NCBI RefSeq assembly: GCF_048892425.1 | Contig: NZ_JBLZHU010000010.1 | Coordinates: 85,182 to 149,181 of the forward strand | Direction: 5' to 3' | DNA from: Pacificispira sp002696645 | Lineage (GTDB): Bacteria > Pseudomonadota > Alphaproteobacteria > UBA8366 > Aestuariispiraceae | DNA length: 64,000 nucleotides | Shown here: piece by piece, positions 14,582 through 25,332 of the stretch | Numbering within the stretch: position 1 is the first letter of the stretch | Layout of the letters: each line of letters begins with the position of its first letter | Position numbers and translations under genes: made by a program | The notes under the pieces: model-generated | Seen by the model: only the letters and a program-made list of their open reading frames with translations | What the model was told of the DNA's origin: nothing | The model's database searches: none

Positions 14582-15667
14582 TCAGTGCAGCTCTGCACGA
14601 ATACGCTGACGGAAGGCGTCAATCGGAACGGCGGCCTTTTTCAGGTCGGATTTGACCTGCCAATAGGTCCAACCATTACAGGACGGTGCCCCTTGAACCA
14701 GGGCACCCACCTGATGGATGGAGCCGCGATGGTCGGCAGAGATAATCGTGCCATCGGCGCGTACTTTTGCCGTGTGACGGTTACAGGGGCTCACCAGCAC
14801 CGTACCGGGGCTCAAAAGGCCGCGTTCGACCAACAGGCCAAATGGTATGCGCGGTTCTTTGCGCTTGGGCGTCGTATGGGCGATGGCCTCGCTGTCGGAT
14901 GCTTCCGGTTCAGCGGCGATACGCGCGGTTGCGACCTTGATGTACTTGTCTTCCCGCTCAATCCCGATCCAACGACGGCCCAGACGCTTTGCCACAGCCC
15001 CGGTCGTCCCGGTGCCGAAGAAAGGATCCAGCACAACCTGACCCGGCTGGGTCGATGCCAGAATGACGCGGTGAAGCAGGGCTTCTGGTTTTTGCGTCGG
15101 ATGCGCTTTTGACCCTGTTTCGTCCTTCAGGCGCTCACCACCGGTACAGATCGGCATGGTCCAGTCGCTGCGCATCTGAAGGTCTTCATTCAGGGCCTTC
15201 ATGGCCTCGTAATTGAAGGTATAGCGGGCATCCTTATCCTTCGAACACCAGATCATGGTTTCATGGGCATTGGTGAAACGGCGGCCCTTGAAATTTGGCA
15301 TCGGGTTGGTTTTCACCCAGATCACGTCGTTCAGCATCCAGAAGCCGATATTCTGTAAGGCCGTGCCGACGCGGAAAATGTTGTGATAGCTGCCGATGAC
15401 CCAGATCGTGCCCGTGGGCTTAAGAATACGCCGCGCCGCTGCCAGCCAGTCGCGTGTAAAACGATCATATGCATCGAAATTATCAAATTGATCCCAGTCA
15501 TCGTCCACCGCATCCACTTTGGAATGGTTGGGTCTGTAAAGAGAACCGGCCAATTGTAAGTTATAAGGCGGGTCCGCAAAGATCATATCTACGGAGTTTT
15601 CTGGAAGTGACCGCATGTGTTCAATACAGTCCCCTTTCAGAATTTGATTCTGAGGAAGTTTTACCAT
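14582..15667 (-). CDS. ccrM: CcrM-type DNA adenine methyltransferase (GANTC)
   Basis: 361 residues. Beta-class N6-adenine methyltransferase order: DPPY (ADPPYNLQL) near residue 32, then the FxGxG SAM-binding motif late (DPFFGTGTTGAVAKRLGR), preceded by HPTQKPEALLHR. The C-terminal ~100 residues (IPFGLLVERGLLSPGTVL ... GSIHQVGALVQG ... CNGWTYW) form the RAMA-type extension seen in CcrM. Methylates the adenine of GANTC and links replication to transcription in alphaproteobacteria. The upstream region holds a dense GANTC cluster, so the enzyme probably controls its own promoter. Its start lies 125 bp downstream of rnhB. Confidence 0.95.
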   Translation of the reverse strand: MVKLPQNQILKGDCIEHMRSLPENSVDMIFADPPYNLQLAGSLYRPNHSKVDAVDDDWDQFDNFDAYDRFTRDWLAAARRILKPTGTIWVIGSYHNIFRVGTALQNIGFWMLNDVIWVKTNPMPNFKGRRFTNAHETMIWCSKDKDARYTFNYEAMKALNEDLQMRSDWTMPICTGGERLKDETGSKAHPTQKPEALLHRVILASTQPGQVVLDPFFGTGTTGAVAKRLGRRWIGIEREDKYIKVATARIAAEPEASDSEAIAHTTPKRKEPRIPFGLLVERGLLSPGTVLVSPCNRHTAKVRADGTIISADHRGSIHQVGALVQGAPSCNGWTYWQVKSDLKKAAVPIDAFRQRIRAELH

Positions 15668-15793
15668 GATTCTTCATGTGCCTATGTGTTTGCCAGGACC
15701 TGAATCATGATTCTTTAAGGACTCGCGGTCAACAAGTAATTGATTCTACTTGAATTTTTCTACATGTAGAGTCATGCCTCGCGTCGAGGACTC
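15646..15793. promoter_or_regulatory. GANTC cluster at the ccrM promoter
   Basis: Eight GANTC sites in 148 bp: 15646, 15668, 15702, 15709, 15720, 15742, 15769 and 15789 (first base of each). Random expectation is about one per 256 bp. In Caulobacter the methylation state of such sites modulates ccrM transcription; a similar feedback is inferred here. Confidence 0.8.
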
Positions 15794-16449
15794 TATATCT
15801 TGATATCATTTTCCAATCGTGCGCGGATCGGGGCGAAGGATTTGCGATGGTGCGGTGTGACACCCAGTGTTTTCAACCCGTCCTGATGCGCCTTTGTGCC
15901 GTAGCCCATATTCCGATCCCAGCCATAACCGGGATAGTCCCGCGCCAAGTTCCCCATTAATCTGTCACGGTGGACTTTTGCGATGATCGATGCCGCCGCG
16001 ATGGATAGAGAATGACTGTCCCCTTTCACAATCAGGCGGGTCGGCAGGCACAGCCTGGGGTCTCGATTGCCATCGACAAGCGCACCCATGACCGGCACGG
16101 GTAAAGCCGATAAGGCACGTCGCATGGCCAGTAGGCTGGCTTGCAGAATGTTCAACGTATCGATTTCCGGGGCGCTGGCGGACCCAAGACCATAAGGGAC
16201 GGTCGCGCATAACAAATCATACAGCGCGTCCCGGCGCGCCGCCGTCAGTTTCTTGGAATCGTCGATCATTGATACAATTGACAGCGGCAGTCCCGCATCA
16301 TCCGCCATCGGATCCGGCAGGATAACGGCACAGGCGATCACCGGCCCGGCCCAGGGACCACGACCGACCTCATCCAGGCCTGCAATGGGGCAGGGGCCGG
16401 ACACACCAATATCGTCAATCAGGGCGCGTTCAAAGGATAAATCAGGCAT
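15793..16449 (-). CDS. rnhB: Ribonuclease HII
   Basis: 218 residues from the ATG at 16449 (MPDLSFERALIDD); the longer frame runs antisense-like through the upstream gene and was rejected. Catalytic acidic residues lie in GLDEVGRGPWAGPVIACAV (Asp-Glu), LVDGNRDPR and the KGDSHSLSIAAASIIAKVHR segment. Removes ribonucleotides from DNA-RNA hybrids. The start overlaps the antiporter stop by 8 bp (ATGCCTGA), indicating translational coupling. rnhB next to ccrM is the common alphaproteobacterial order. Confidence 0.95.
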   Translation of the reverse strand: MPDLSFERALIDDIGVSGPCPIAGLDEVGRGPWAGPVIACAVILPDPMADDAGLPLSIVSMIDDSKKLTAARRDALYDLLCATVPYGLGSASAPEIDTLNILQASLLAMRRALSALPVPVMGALVDGNRDPRLCLPTRLIVKGDSHSLSIAAASIIAKVHRDRLMGNLARDYPGYGWDRNMGYGTKAHQDGLKTLGVTPHHRKSFAPIRARLENDIKI

Positions 16450-18025
16450 CGTCCTGATCTGGATCCGATGATGTGCGTGCAGAAGGTTGTACCGTCTTTG
16501 CAGGGCTGGCCTTGTTATCGGATTTTGTTTTTGTCGTTTTTGATGTTGTTGAACTTGGTCGAGACGCCTTTGCTTTGGCTGCGCCCTGCGGTGATGTTTT
16601 TTTGTTCGCAGGCAGGGTTTCATCCATTTCTGCATCGGCAATGACAGTGGTGGCAGCGCCATCTATGGTGCCGCCAATGCGATTTTGCGCATCACCGGCA
16701 TCCAACTTTTTACCAACTTCCCGCCGCAGTTTTTCCAGCCGCAATTGAGTCCAGGTCGCAACTTGGAACGCCCCGCTATAACAGGCCTTAGAGGCTTGTT
16801 TGGTGACCTGCCATTCGCGGAAATAGGCGAAGCGGAAGAGGCCGCTAAGGCTAGAGATGCGGCTGGCGGCACGATGTTTGATTCGACGGTTCAGGTCGAA
16901 CATGAAGGGGCTGACAATCAAAGAAATCACCGTCAACGCGACGATCATCTTGTGGATTTCGTCGCTGATTACAGCAACGGACGAGGCCAGCGCCGCCATG
17001 ACAAAGGAAAACTCCCCCAATTGTCCGATGACCAGAGAAACGGAAAAGGCGGTCTGCCAGCTTTGCCCCTGTAGCCTCAGGATCAGAACATTCAGGGCTG
17101 TCTTGAAGATGATCACAAACAGCAACAGGCTCAGGATAAGCCAGATATTATCCCAAACGAAGGGCAGATCGATCAACAGGCCGATGGACAGAAAGAAGAC
17201 CATGATCAGGATGGCTTGAATCGGTCCTGCATTCTCATGCACTTCTTGTCGCTGCGCACTGTTACCGACAATAAGGCCAGCCAGAAAAGCCCCAAAGGCG
17301 GGCGACAGGCCAATGACCCCGGCAATTGTTGCGAAGCCGAAACAAAAGGTCAGCGCCGCCAGTGGCTTTAGATCTGAATTGGGGCTGACAATCTTGTGGA
17401 AAGGCAGGTTCACCTTGGATCGCCGCGTCAGAAAAAGAATGATTGCCAGCAGTATCCCGATGGAAAGCGATACTTCCACAATCATGTGGATCAAACCGCC
17501 TTCCTTCTGAGCGGACATATTGGAGATCACAACCAGCATGGGGGCGACCGCCAGATCCTGGGCAATCAGGATGCCGACTGTCAGGCGCCCGGTATTGTTG
17601 CGCAACTCCCCGGTTTCTTCCAAAACCTTTACCGCAACGGCGGTGGAAGACAATGCAAGGCAGAAACCAAACAATATGGCCCATTCAACCGGCCATTCAA
17701 ACAACCCACCCAGGATGTATAGTGCACCCACGGACAAGCCGATCTGGGCCAGGGCCGAGATGATGGCAACCTTCCAGATTGTGCGAAAGCTGCGCAGGCT
17801 GAGTTCCATGCCGATGAAGAACAGCAGCATGATCACGCCCAATTGGGCCAATAAATCGATGGTTTCGCGGTTTTCTACAAGCGACAGACCGTTTGGCCCC
17901 AGGATCAAACCAGCAAAAATATAACCGATGATGGCTGGTTGGCGCAGGCGCACCATGGCCATGCCACACAGCATGGCGGCAACGGCCACAATTGCAATTC
18001 CGGTGATATCAGAAATTCCGTGCAT
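16442..18025 (-). CDS. CPA2-family cation:proton antiporter (KefB/C-like, no RCK domain)
   Basis: 527 residues with about 12 membrane segments in residues 1-380. Family motifs include RQPAIIGYIFAGLILGPNGL, FFIGMELSLRS, SSTAVAVKVLEE, ILIAQDLAVAPMLV (ion-binding Asp), SPAFGAFLAGLIVG and GQLGEFSFVMA. A basic C-terminal tail (430-527) is low-complexity, rich in Lys, Thr, Ser and Ala, and replaces the usual TrkA-N/RCK nucleotide-binding domain. Expected to exchange K+ or Na+ for H+ across the inner membrane. Coupled to rnhB by overlap. Confidence 0.88.
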   Translation of the reverse strand: MHGISDITGIAIVAVAAMLCGMAMVRLRQPAIIGYIFAGLILGPNGLSLVENRETIDLLAQLGVIMLLFFIGMELSLRSFRTIWKVAIISALAQIGLSVGALYILGGLFEWPVEWAILFGFCLALSSTAVAVKVLEETGELRNNTGRLTVGILIAQDLAVAPMLVVISNMSAQKEGGLIHMIVEVSLSIGILLAIILFLTRRSKVNLPFHKIVSPNSDLKPLAALTFCFGFATIAGVIGLSPAFGAFLAGLIVGNSAQRQEVHENAGPIQAILIMVFFLSIGLLIDLPFVWDNIWLILSLLLFVIIFKTALNVLILRLQGQSWQTAFSVSLVIGQLGEFSFVMAALASSVAVISDEIHKMIVALTVISLIVSPFMFDLNRRIKHRAASRISSLSGLFRFAYFREWQVTKQASKACYSGAFQVATWTQLRLEKLRREVGKKLDAGDAQNRIGGTIDGAATTVIADAEMDETLPANKKTSPQGAAKAKASRPSSTTSKTTKTKSDNKASPAKTVQPSARTSSDPDQDDA

Positions 18026-18073
18026 AATGTCTCAGCTTAGCACGCTTTTACTGAGGCGATAGCGTTAAATCCT

Positions 18074-18250
18074 TCAATCCACGAGCTTTTTTCCATCCAG
18101 CTGATGCGACTCGCGGGCCTTCTTTGCGGCGTCCTGACCTCGGGTCTTTGTCGATATGCCATGTTTTGCCCGGTTTGCATCTGCTGTCGCTTCTTTATGA
18201 GCACGGGCTTTTTGTTTGCGGGCGGTTCTCAAGTTAACGATATCAGCCAT
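18074..18250 (-). CDS. DUF4169 small basic protein
   Basis: 58 residues from the ATG at 18250 (MADIVNLRTARKQKARAHKE). The N-terminal signature and Lys/Arg/Ala-rich helix match DUF4169, a short alphaproteobacterial family of unknown function. A GGG-containing purine stretch precedes the start. Lies between the antiporter and AsmA genes, on the antiporter's strand. Confidence 0.8.
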   Translation of the reverse strand: MADIVNLRTARKQKARAHKEATADANRAKHGISTKTRGQDAAKKARESHQLDGKKLVD

Positions 18251-18364
18251 TGAATGCCCTTTTTTATCCATTGGTCACAGGCTTAGTTTAATCGCTTCCT
18301 ATTGACCACGTCTAGGCAGACCTGCGAAAGGTATTGCGGTTTGGGTAAAGGGGGCCTTTGGTAA

Positions 18365-21025
18365 ATGGCGGAGAGTGCAGATACGCCACAGCGCGGTCAA
18401 AGCAGGCGCAGGGGTCGCATCAGGCTGTGGTTGGCCGGTGCGATTGTCGTGGCAGTCATTGCGGTGCTGTGGGCCGGGCCGCGCTTTGTTGATTGGAGCC
18501 CCTATAAAGCGGATGTTGCATCCTTGATTTCGAAACAATTGGGGGTGACGGTCGTTTTGCGGGGCGGATTACAGATTGAGTTACTGCCCCAACCGCGCAT
18601 TACCGCCGCCGATATCGCTATTACCGGCGAGTCTGTAACCGGGGCGATCCGATGGTTGCGCGGTAGCTTAAATCTCCGCGCCTTGCTGTTTGGTCGATTG
18701 ATTCCAGAGGATTTAGAACTGGTCGAGGCCGATCTGGAATTTCCCCTGCGTCTTGCCGCGACCGGGCGGTATGATGGCGCAACCTCCGTTGTTATTGAGG
18801 AAGGGCGTCTGCGGTTCCAGGATGGGCCCGATTGGCTGCCCGATCAGTTGGAGGCAGTGAATGGGCGCTTAACGCTTGGCGCAGATACGAAGACCGCCCC
18901 CAACCGGCTTTATGCCTTTGATGGTGAAGCGCGGGTTCTGAATGAACCGTTGGGGGTTTCGGTGGAAGGTCGCATGGATGGCGCGGTCAGCCTGTCGGTT
19001 GGGCATGGCCCCAGCGCCAGCGATCTGGCAATCCAGGGGCGCCCGACGGAAAATGGTGGGTGGTCGGGCAAGGCAACCCTGGTGCTGGAAGAAGTTGGCT
19101 TTTTGTCTACCCTGAAGGCGGATGCGATCACCCGTCTGTTGGGGGAAGGAGCCGCAACACTGGATACCCGCATCGACTCCAGCGCTGATAATGTCCTAAG
19201 CATCACCCTGGAGAATGTGCAAAGCAGTCAAGTGACCGGGGCCGGCACTGTGACGCTGGTTTCCGGGTCACGACCGGCCCTGGACATCAAGCTGGATCTG
19301 TCCCGGGTAGATATGACAGGGCTGGACCCGGCACAGGCTGGTACCTATGGCAGCCATTTAATCACTGATTTCATGCAGGGCGTTCGTTTGTTTTCAGGTG
19401 TGGATATCACCAGCCTTATTCGGGCAAGATCCATAGCCTTTCAGGATCAGACCCTGCGTCAGGCGACAGTGTCTTTTGCATCGGGTGGCGGAATTGCGGT
19501 TGTTGATCGTGCCAGTATCGCGCTGCCGGGTGATGCGGATCTCAGTGTGCTGGGCACGTTCGAGGCACAAGAAGACGCCTGGCAGTTCGAAGGGGAGGCC
19601 GGCCTGGTCGCCCGCGATATTCGCCCTGTTCTGGCATGGCGGGTGCCGGAACTAACACCGCTTTTGGATACCCTGCCGCCGGATCGGTTCAGTGCCGTCG
19701 ATGCGACCGCCAAGATGTTGATTTCAAATGGTGGCTTTGAATTGACGGAAATTAAGGGGCGCCTGGACGATACCGTTTGGGCAGGTGCAGTATCGGTTTC
19801 CCGGGTCGGGGATGGCCCATCAGTGCAAGCAGTCTTGCAGGGGGACGCCCTGAATTTAGATCGTTACGGGGCGTCCGGAACGGGGGTCGATGCGATATCT
19901 CAGATTTTGGCGCTGTTGGGACGTGGCCCGCAAAGCGTCACCCTGTATCTGGACCGTGTGATCTTCAACAGTGTTCCCGCAACCGGCATCACGCTGGATC
20001 TGCGCAGCAATCAACAGGATATCGATGGCATTGAAGGGGCTCTGGCGATCGCGGATCTGGCCGGGGCACAGGTTATGGGACAGATTTCCCTGAATGCGGC
20101 GCAGGCGGGTCAAGCGCAGCTGGCGGCGGAAATTCCTGCGCTGGATCGCATTTTAGGGGCCTTTGGCGTCGCGGCGCGCCGTGCGGCCGGTTTTGCCTCC
20201 TTCGGACAAACATCGGTGACACTGGACCTTTCCCTGGCTCCAGAACGGGGCGTCGGATATGCCTTTGAGGCCATGGGCACGGGCGGTGACGCGCGGGTGA
20301 ACGGTGTCTATACGCCGGGCTTAGTCCCCAGGCTGACGATCAGTGATGGCAGTTTCAATGGCAGCATAGGAGGGTATGATCTGACCCTGTTTGATTTGGC
20401 TGCCGGATGCGATGGCGATGGCGGCGGTGGTTTTATGTGCAAAAGTGCTAGCGCCGCAATGCCGGGATTGAGGGTAACCGGCGACGTGACCGCCGCACGC
20501 ACAACCGATGCGGTTGATGTGACAGTGGCGTTGCAAGAAAGCATGGTGGATTTGGGCCTGTTTTCGGCGCGGGCAGGGTTGCCGCTGGTGCCCGATGGGT
20601 CCGCGATCCTGACAGGGGATCTGGTTGGAACGGGCGCGGCGCTGGATGCCGCCATTGCGACCCTGTCGGGGACCATCGATGTGACCGGTACGGCATCCCT
20701 TGTGCTGCGGTCCCGTGGGGGTGGACAGATCGGCAATGTGGGCCGTCTGCGGCGCTATATTCGGCAGGCCTTTGGTCAGCCTGGCCTGTTGAACGGACAG
20801 ATTGTCCTGGCACCGGACGGGCTGAGCACAAATCTGAGATTGCAGGGGAATGATGGGGTATTTGCCGAAGGGCAGGCCAGACTGTCCCTCGGACTGGAAA
20901 CCCTGAATGCCTCCATGAAAGTCAACAACCCGAAGGAGACCGGGGCCCTGTTATCGCTTACTGCCACTGGGGAAGTCGGTGCCCCCAGTGTGCGCCTGAA
21001 AGGATCATGGCTGCGCGCCCAGTGA
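18365..21025 (+). CDS. asmA: AsmA-family protein
   Basis: 886 residues. A basic cytoplasmic start is followed by one membrane anchor (residues ~20-40, LWLAGAIVVAVIAVLWAG), then the AsmA N-terminal motif FVDWSPYKADVASLISKQLG and GGLQIELLPQPRITAADIAI. The remainder is a long beta-rich periplasmic region ending in an AsmA-type C-terminal domain (VGRLRRYIRQAFGQPGLLNG). The family (AsmA, TamB, YhdP) is linked to lipid transport between the membranes. The 3' end overlaps the convergent tetR gene by 21 bp. Confidence 0.9.
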   Translation: MAESADTPQRGQSRRRGRIRLWLAGAIVVAVIAVLWAGPRFVDWSPYKADVASLISKQLGVTVVLRGGLQIELLPQPRITAADIAITGESVTGAIRWLRGSLNLRALLFGRLIPEDLELVEADLEFPLRLAATGRYDGATSVVIEEGRLRFQDGPDWLPDQLEAVNGRLTLGADTKTAPNRLYAFDGEARVLNEPLGVSVEGRMDGAVSLSVGHGPSASDLAIQGRPTENGGWSGKATLVLEEVGFLSTLKADAITRLLGEGAATLDTRIDSSADNVLSITLENVQSSQVTGAGTVTLVSGSRPALDIKLDLSRVDMTGLDPAQAGTYGSHLITDFMQGVRLFSGVDITSLIRARSIAFQDQTLRQATVSFASGGGIAVVDRASIALPGDADLSVLGTFEAQEDAWQFEGEAGLVARDIRPVLAWRVPELTPLLDTLPPDRFSAVDATAKMLISNGGFELTEIKGRLDDTVWAGAVSVSRVGDGPSVQAVLQGDALNLDRYGASGTGVDAISQILALLGRGPQSVTLYLDRVIFNSVPATGITLDLRSNQQDIDGIEGALAIADLAGAQVMGQISLNAAQAGQAQLAAEIPALDRILGAFGVAARRAAGFASFGQTSVTLDLSLAPERGVGYAFEAMGTGGDARVNGVYTPGLVPRLTISDGSFNGSIGGYDLTLFDLAAGCDGDGGGGFMCKSASAAMPGLRVTGDVTAARTTDAVDVTVALQESMVDLGLFSARAGLPLVPDGSAILTGDLVGTGAALDAAIATLSGTIDVTGTASLVLRSRGGGQIGNVGRLRRYIRQAFGQPGLLNGQIVLAPDGLSTNLRLQGNDGVFAEGQARLSLGLETLNASMKVNNPKETGALLSLTATGEVGAPSVRLKGSWLRAQ

Positions 21026-21646
21026 TGGGTCGGCCTCTACATCATTGGGCGACGCCCGGCGGTGGGGGCTTGATTGCATCCATGTCGCAAGGCGCTCCGC
21101 CTGGCCCAGCGCTTTGTCCAGGGCTTTCATCGTCTTTGCCAGGTCGTCGCTGTCATCCTTTTCCCAGATCCGCAGGCAGTGCAGCCAGACGACACACAAG
21201 CCTTTAATCCGCATGGCCCCGCGCAGTCCGTCGGCGGACGTTCCTGCAGCCTCAAGATACCAGCCCAATGCCGTCATGCCATGGGGGGCAAGGCATAGCA
21301 GGGCAGCGGGGTCTCGTCCCACGTCCTGCAGTATCGCCCGCAGGGCGGGGCGATAGGGGGTCAGCGCATCGAAGCGCCGCATTAACAGGTCGAACAGACG
21401 GTCGCGCACGGTCTCCTCTGGTCCGAAACCGGCATCCTCGCCCAGGACATCTGCGTCCAGGCGGCGCAGGAACAGTTTCAGGATATCCAGCTTATTGGCG
21501 ACACGTTGGCGCAATGCGCCCAAATCCATCTCGGCGCGGTCTGCGATGTCCTGCAATCGAACGGCCGCATAGCCGCGTTCTGAAAACAGCGCCATTGCCG
21601 CCTCAATAAGGGCAGCGTCCAAGTCTCTTTCCGTTTTCTGTACCAT
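21005..21646 (-). CDS. TetR-family regulator
   Basis: 213 residues from the ATG at 21646 (MVQKTERDLDAALIEAAMAL), with AGGAAAG 7 nt upstream. The N-terminal HTH reads ALFSERGYAAVRLQDIADRA. The C-terminal half (GWYLEAAGTSADGLRGAMRI, LCVVWLHCLRIWEKDDSDDL) resembles the COQ9-like group, so an alternative reading is a COQ9/TetR-related protein with a role in ubiquinone metabolism. It borders the 266-bp cruciform element, which lies between it and hutD. Confidence 0.8.
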   Translation of the reverse strand: MVQKTERDLDAALIEAAMALFSERGYAAVRLQDIADRAEMDLGALRQRVANKLDILKLFLRRLDADVLGEDAGFGPEETVRDRLFDLLMRRFDALTPYRPALRAILQDVGRDPAALLCLAPHGMTALGWYLEAAGTSADGLRGAMRIKGLCVVWLHCLRIWEKDDSDDLAKTMKALDKALGQAERLATWMQSSPHRRASPNDVEADPSLGAQP

Positions 21647-21739
21647 GCCGATCTTTCCTGGTTTCATTGCTTGAAGTGGGGCCTGTTGTCTGTGAAGGCA
21701 AGGGTTCGATTTTCATTACAAATTGTGACAAACCCTGTG

Positions 21740-22005
21740 CTAGTGTGGTGCGCGGTTATTTGGGATCGACTAGGACGCTGTTTGCGGTGCTCCGGTTAGG
21801 AGCGTTTCGCGAAGCGATGCCGGGCATCGCAAGCGGAAGGCGACGCGGCCCGAAGCGCCGCAAACAGCGCCTTTGGTCCCTTTATCGGCCCGTCGGACGG
21901 CGTCGAGAGCGTTTGACGATGAACCACATCGCCTGCACGCTCTCTTCTAGCCGACAGGCCGATAAAGGGATCCTGGTGATTCCAAATAACCGCGCACCAC
22001 ACTAG
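21740..22005. repeat. 266-bp cruciform/MITE-like element with CTAG ends
   Basis: Perfect 24-bp inverted repeats at 21740-21763 and 21982-22005, extended with few mismatches to about 35 bp, enclose two further stem-loops: 21776-21791 with 21854-21869 (15/16 pairs) and 21877-21896 with 21951-21970 (19/20 pairs). The whole folds as a three-way junction. Both ends read CTAG, a possible target duplication. It contains no convincing gene and fills the otherwise gene-free gap between tetR and hutD. Confidence 0.85.
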
Positions 22006-22015
22006 GGTCTCGCGC

Positions 22016-22567
22016 ATGAAAATATTCAAAGCGCAGGATTATAAGGAAACACCATGGAAAAATGGTGGCGGGATCACGCGGGAAATCGCCCTTAAGGAAG
22101 ATGAGGACGGTTTTTTGTGGCGGCTGAGCATTGCCGACGTCCGCACGGACGGCCCGTTTTCCAGCTTTCCGGACCGGCATCGGATTTTAACCGTGGTTGC
22201 AGGTATCGGGATGCGGCTGAAAGATCGCCAGACAGGCGCTGTGATTGAGGCATTGCCCCAAAGGCCGATTGATTTTCGCGGCGATCAGGGAATCGACAGT
22301 GAATTGCTGGCAGGTCCCATCCAGGATTTCAACGTTATGTTCGATCCCCTGCGCGTGAAGGCGGAGGTCCGGGTTCTGCGCGATGATACGGCGCTGTCAC
22401 CGCCCGAAGGTCTGAATGCGGTATATTGTCTTTCCGGGGCAGGGAAACTGGATCAGCAGGAGATACGCGCCGGGGAAACCGCAATTTGGGATACGGGGCC
22501 TGGCCTGGCGCTGGCGGTGCCGGGTGACACAGCGATACTTTCCATCCACCTCGCCATCGTCGGATAA
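22016..22567 (+). CDS. HutD/Ves family protein
   Basis: 183 residues. The conserved N-terminus (PWKNGGGITREIA ... FLWRLSIADV ... GPFSSFPDRHRIL) is the HutD/Ves cupin signature. Members accompany histidine utilisation in some bacteria, possibly as a regulatory metabolite-binding protein, but no hut genes are nearby. The start lies 10 bp after the cruciform element, so that element could supply or disturb its promoter. Confidence 0.87.
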   Translation: MKIFKAQDYKETPWKNGGGITREIALKEDEDGFLWRLSIADVRTDGPFSSFPDRHRILTVVAGIGMRLKDRQTGAVIEALPQRPIDFRGDQGIDSELLAGPIQDFNVMFDPLRVKAEVRVLRDDTALSPPEGLNAVYCLSGAGKLDQQEIRAGETAIWDTGPGLALAVPGDTAILSIHLAIVG

Positions 22568-22570
22568 GAA

Positions 22571-22603
22571 AAAGGGCGGCGCTCCCGCAGGAGGCCGCCC
22601 TTT
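22571..22603. terminator. Bidirectional hairpin terminator between hutD and groEL
   Basis: AAAGGGCGGC (22571-22580) pairs perfectly with GCCGCCCTTT (22594-22603) around a 13-nt loop, flanked by A-rich and T-rich runs on either side. Confidence 0.85.
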
Positions 22604-22634
22604 CTGATCTCAGCGCGGGGCTGAGCGGGGATGG

Positions 22635-24293
<1,659 letters not shown>

Positions 24294-24370
24294 AGTCGCT
24301 ACTCCATTTGTCGTGTTTTAATGTGGCAGTAACGGGATTATGGAAGACCCCGAAAAGGCAGCCTTCGCTT

Positions 24371-24685
24371 TTAAGCGGCTTTCTTGGACGCAGCCTTCGT
24401 TTCAATCACGCCCAGAATGTCACTTTCCTTCATGATCAACAGGTCTTCCCCGTCGATCTTTACTTCCGTACCGGACCATTTTCCGAACAACACCTGGTCG
24501 CCCGCCTTCACATCCAGGGTACGGACGCTGCCGTCTTCCTGAATCTGGCCATTACCAACGGCAATGACTTCGCCTTGCATCGGCTTTTCCTTGGCGGTTT
24601 CGGGGATGATGATGCCCCCAGCGGTTTTGGTGTCTTCTTCTACGCGGCGCACAACAACGCGGTCGTGCAGGGGACGGAATGCCAT
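24371..24685 (-). CDS. groES: Co-chaperonin GroES
   Basis: 104 residues, slightly longer than usual because of a C-terminal ETKAASKKAA tail. Contains FRPLHDRVVVRRVEEDTKTA, the mobile-loop region GGIIIPETAKEKP and VLFGKWSGTEVKIDGEDLLI. Caps GroEL. GAGGAGG 7 nt upstream is a strong ribosome site. Directly downstream of a CIRCE element. Confidence 0.99.
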   Translation of the reverse strand: MAFRPLHDRVVVRRVEEDTKTAGGIIIPETAKEKPMQGEVIAVGNGQIQEDGSVRTLDVKAGDQVLFGKWSGTEVKIDGEDLLIMKESDILGVIETKAASKKAA

Positions 24686-24735
24686 GATTGAACCTCCTCA
24701 ATTTTAGACAAAGGTTTGTCACGCTGTAATTAAGG

Positions 24736-24762
24736 TTGGCACTCTTGGCATGAGAGTGCCAA
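24736..24762. promoter_or_regulatory. CIRCE element (HrcA operator) upstream of groESL
   Basis: TTGGCACTC, 9-nt spacer, GAGTGCCAA: a perfect 9-bp inverted repeat differing from the classical CIRCE only at the third position of each arm. Predicts heat-shock control by HrcA. The 24763-25004 remainder of the gap shows AT-rich promoter-like sequence but no gene. Confidence 0.93.
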
Positions 24763-25004
24763 CCCTCGTCCGGTGGATGTATTAAAATCGGTCAAAATTT
24801 TCAAGAGGGAGTTTTGATTTTTATCAGCGCTCTCGGTTAATTGCTGCTAATGCACTGAATTATAACATTTTTATTGCAGTGCAAAGAAAATCAGTGGCAG
24901 ACTTTCACCTCAAGGGATGCGTCTGTGACCACTGAGAATCGACCCGACGATTGGTCCTGGGCGCTCTCCGCAATGTGTTGCTCTTGCTGTTAAGGAGATT
25001 GTTT

Positions 25005-25325
25005 ATGACTCAGTCTTTTTCAACCCCTCGTTCCTCGGCTTATGACGCATCAGAGGTGCCACAGGATGGCCTGTCACAACAGTTAAAGGGCTATCGTCTC
25101 GCCACAGCAGAGATTATCTATCACATGCCGGACCACCCTGCAGTTTTGCAATCCTTTCTGTGGCAACACCTGGATATCGCCCCTAAATATCCGGAATTAC
25201 ATAAATTCCTGGATTTCTGGGTAGAGGAAATAGAAGGTTCGCTACATTCTGTCCATGTGGCGCGGTATGATCTGGTGACACCGGGCAACAGCCGGCATGT
25301 CGATGCCTGGATGCGGTTGCACTGA
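25005..25325 (+). CDS. usg: Usg family protein
   Basis: 106 residues from the ATG at 25005, with TAAGGAGA 8 nt upstream; the longer frame from 24951 was rejected. The core KGYRLATAEIIYHMPDHPAV, LDIAPKYPELHKFLDFW and EGSLHSVHVARYDL matches the small alphaproteobacterial Usg family, first noted near trp genes. Function unknown; no trp genes here. Confidence 0.85.
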   Translation: MTQSFSTPRSSAYDASEVPQDGLSQQLKGYRLATAEIIYHMPDHPAVLQSFLWQHLDIAPKYPELHKFLDFWVEEIEGSLHSVHVARYDLVTPGNSRHVDAWMRLH

Positions 25326-25332
25326 ATGTGCT

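Noticed and set aside
21667..22005. 112-codon plus-strand frame as a gene
   Set aside because: It runs through the cruciform element, so its codons are dictated by inverted repeats; no ribosome site or domain.
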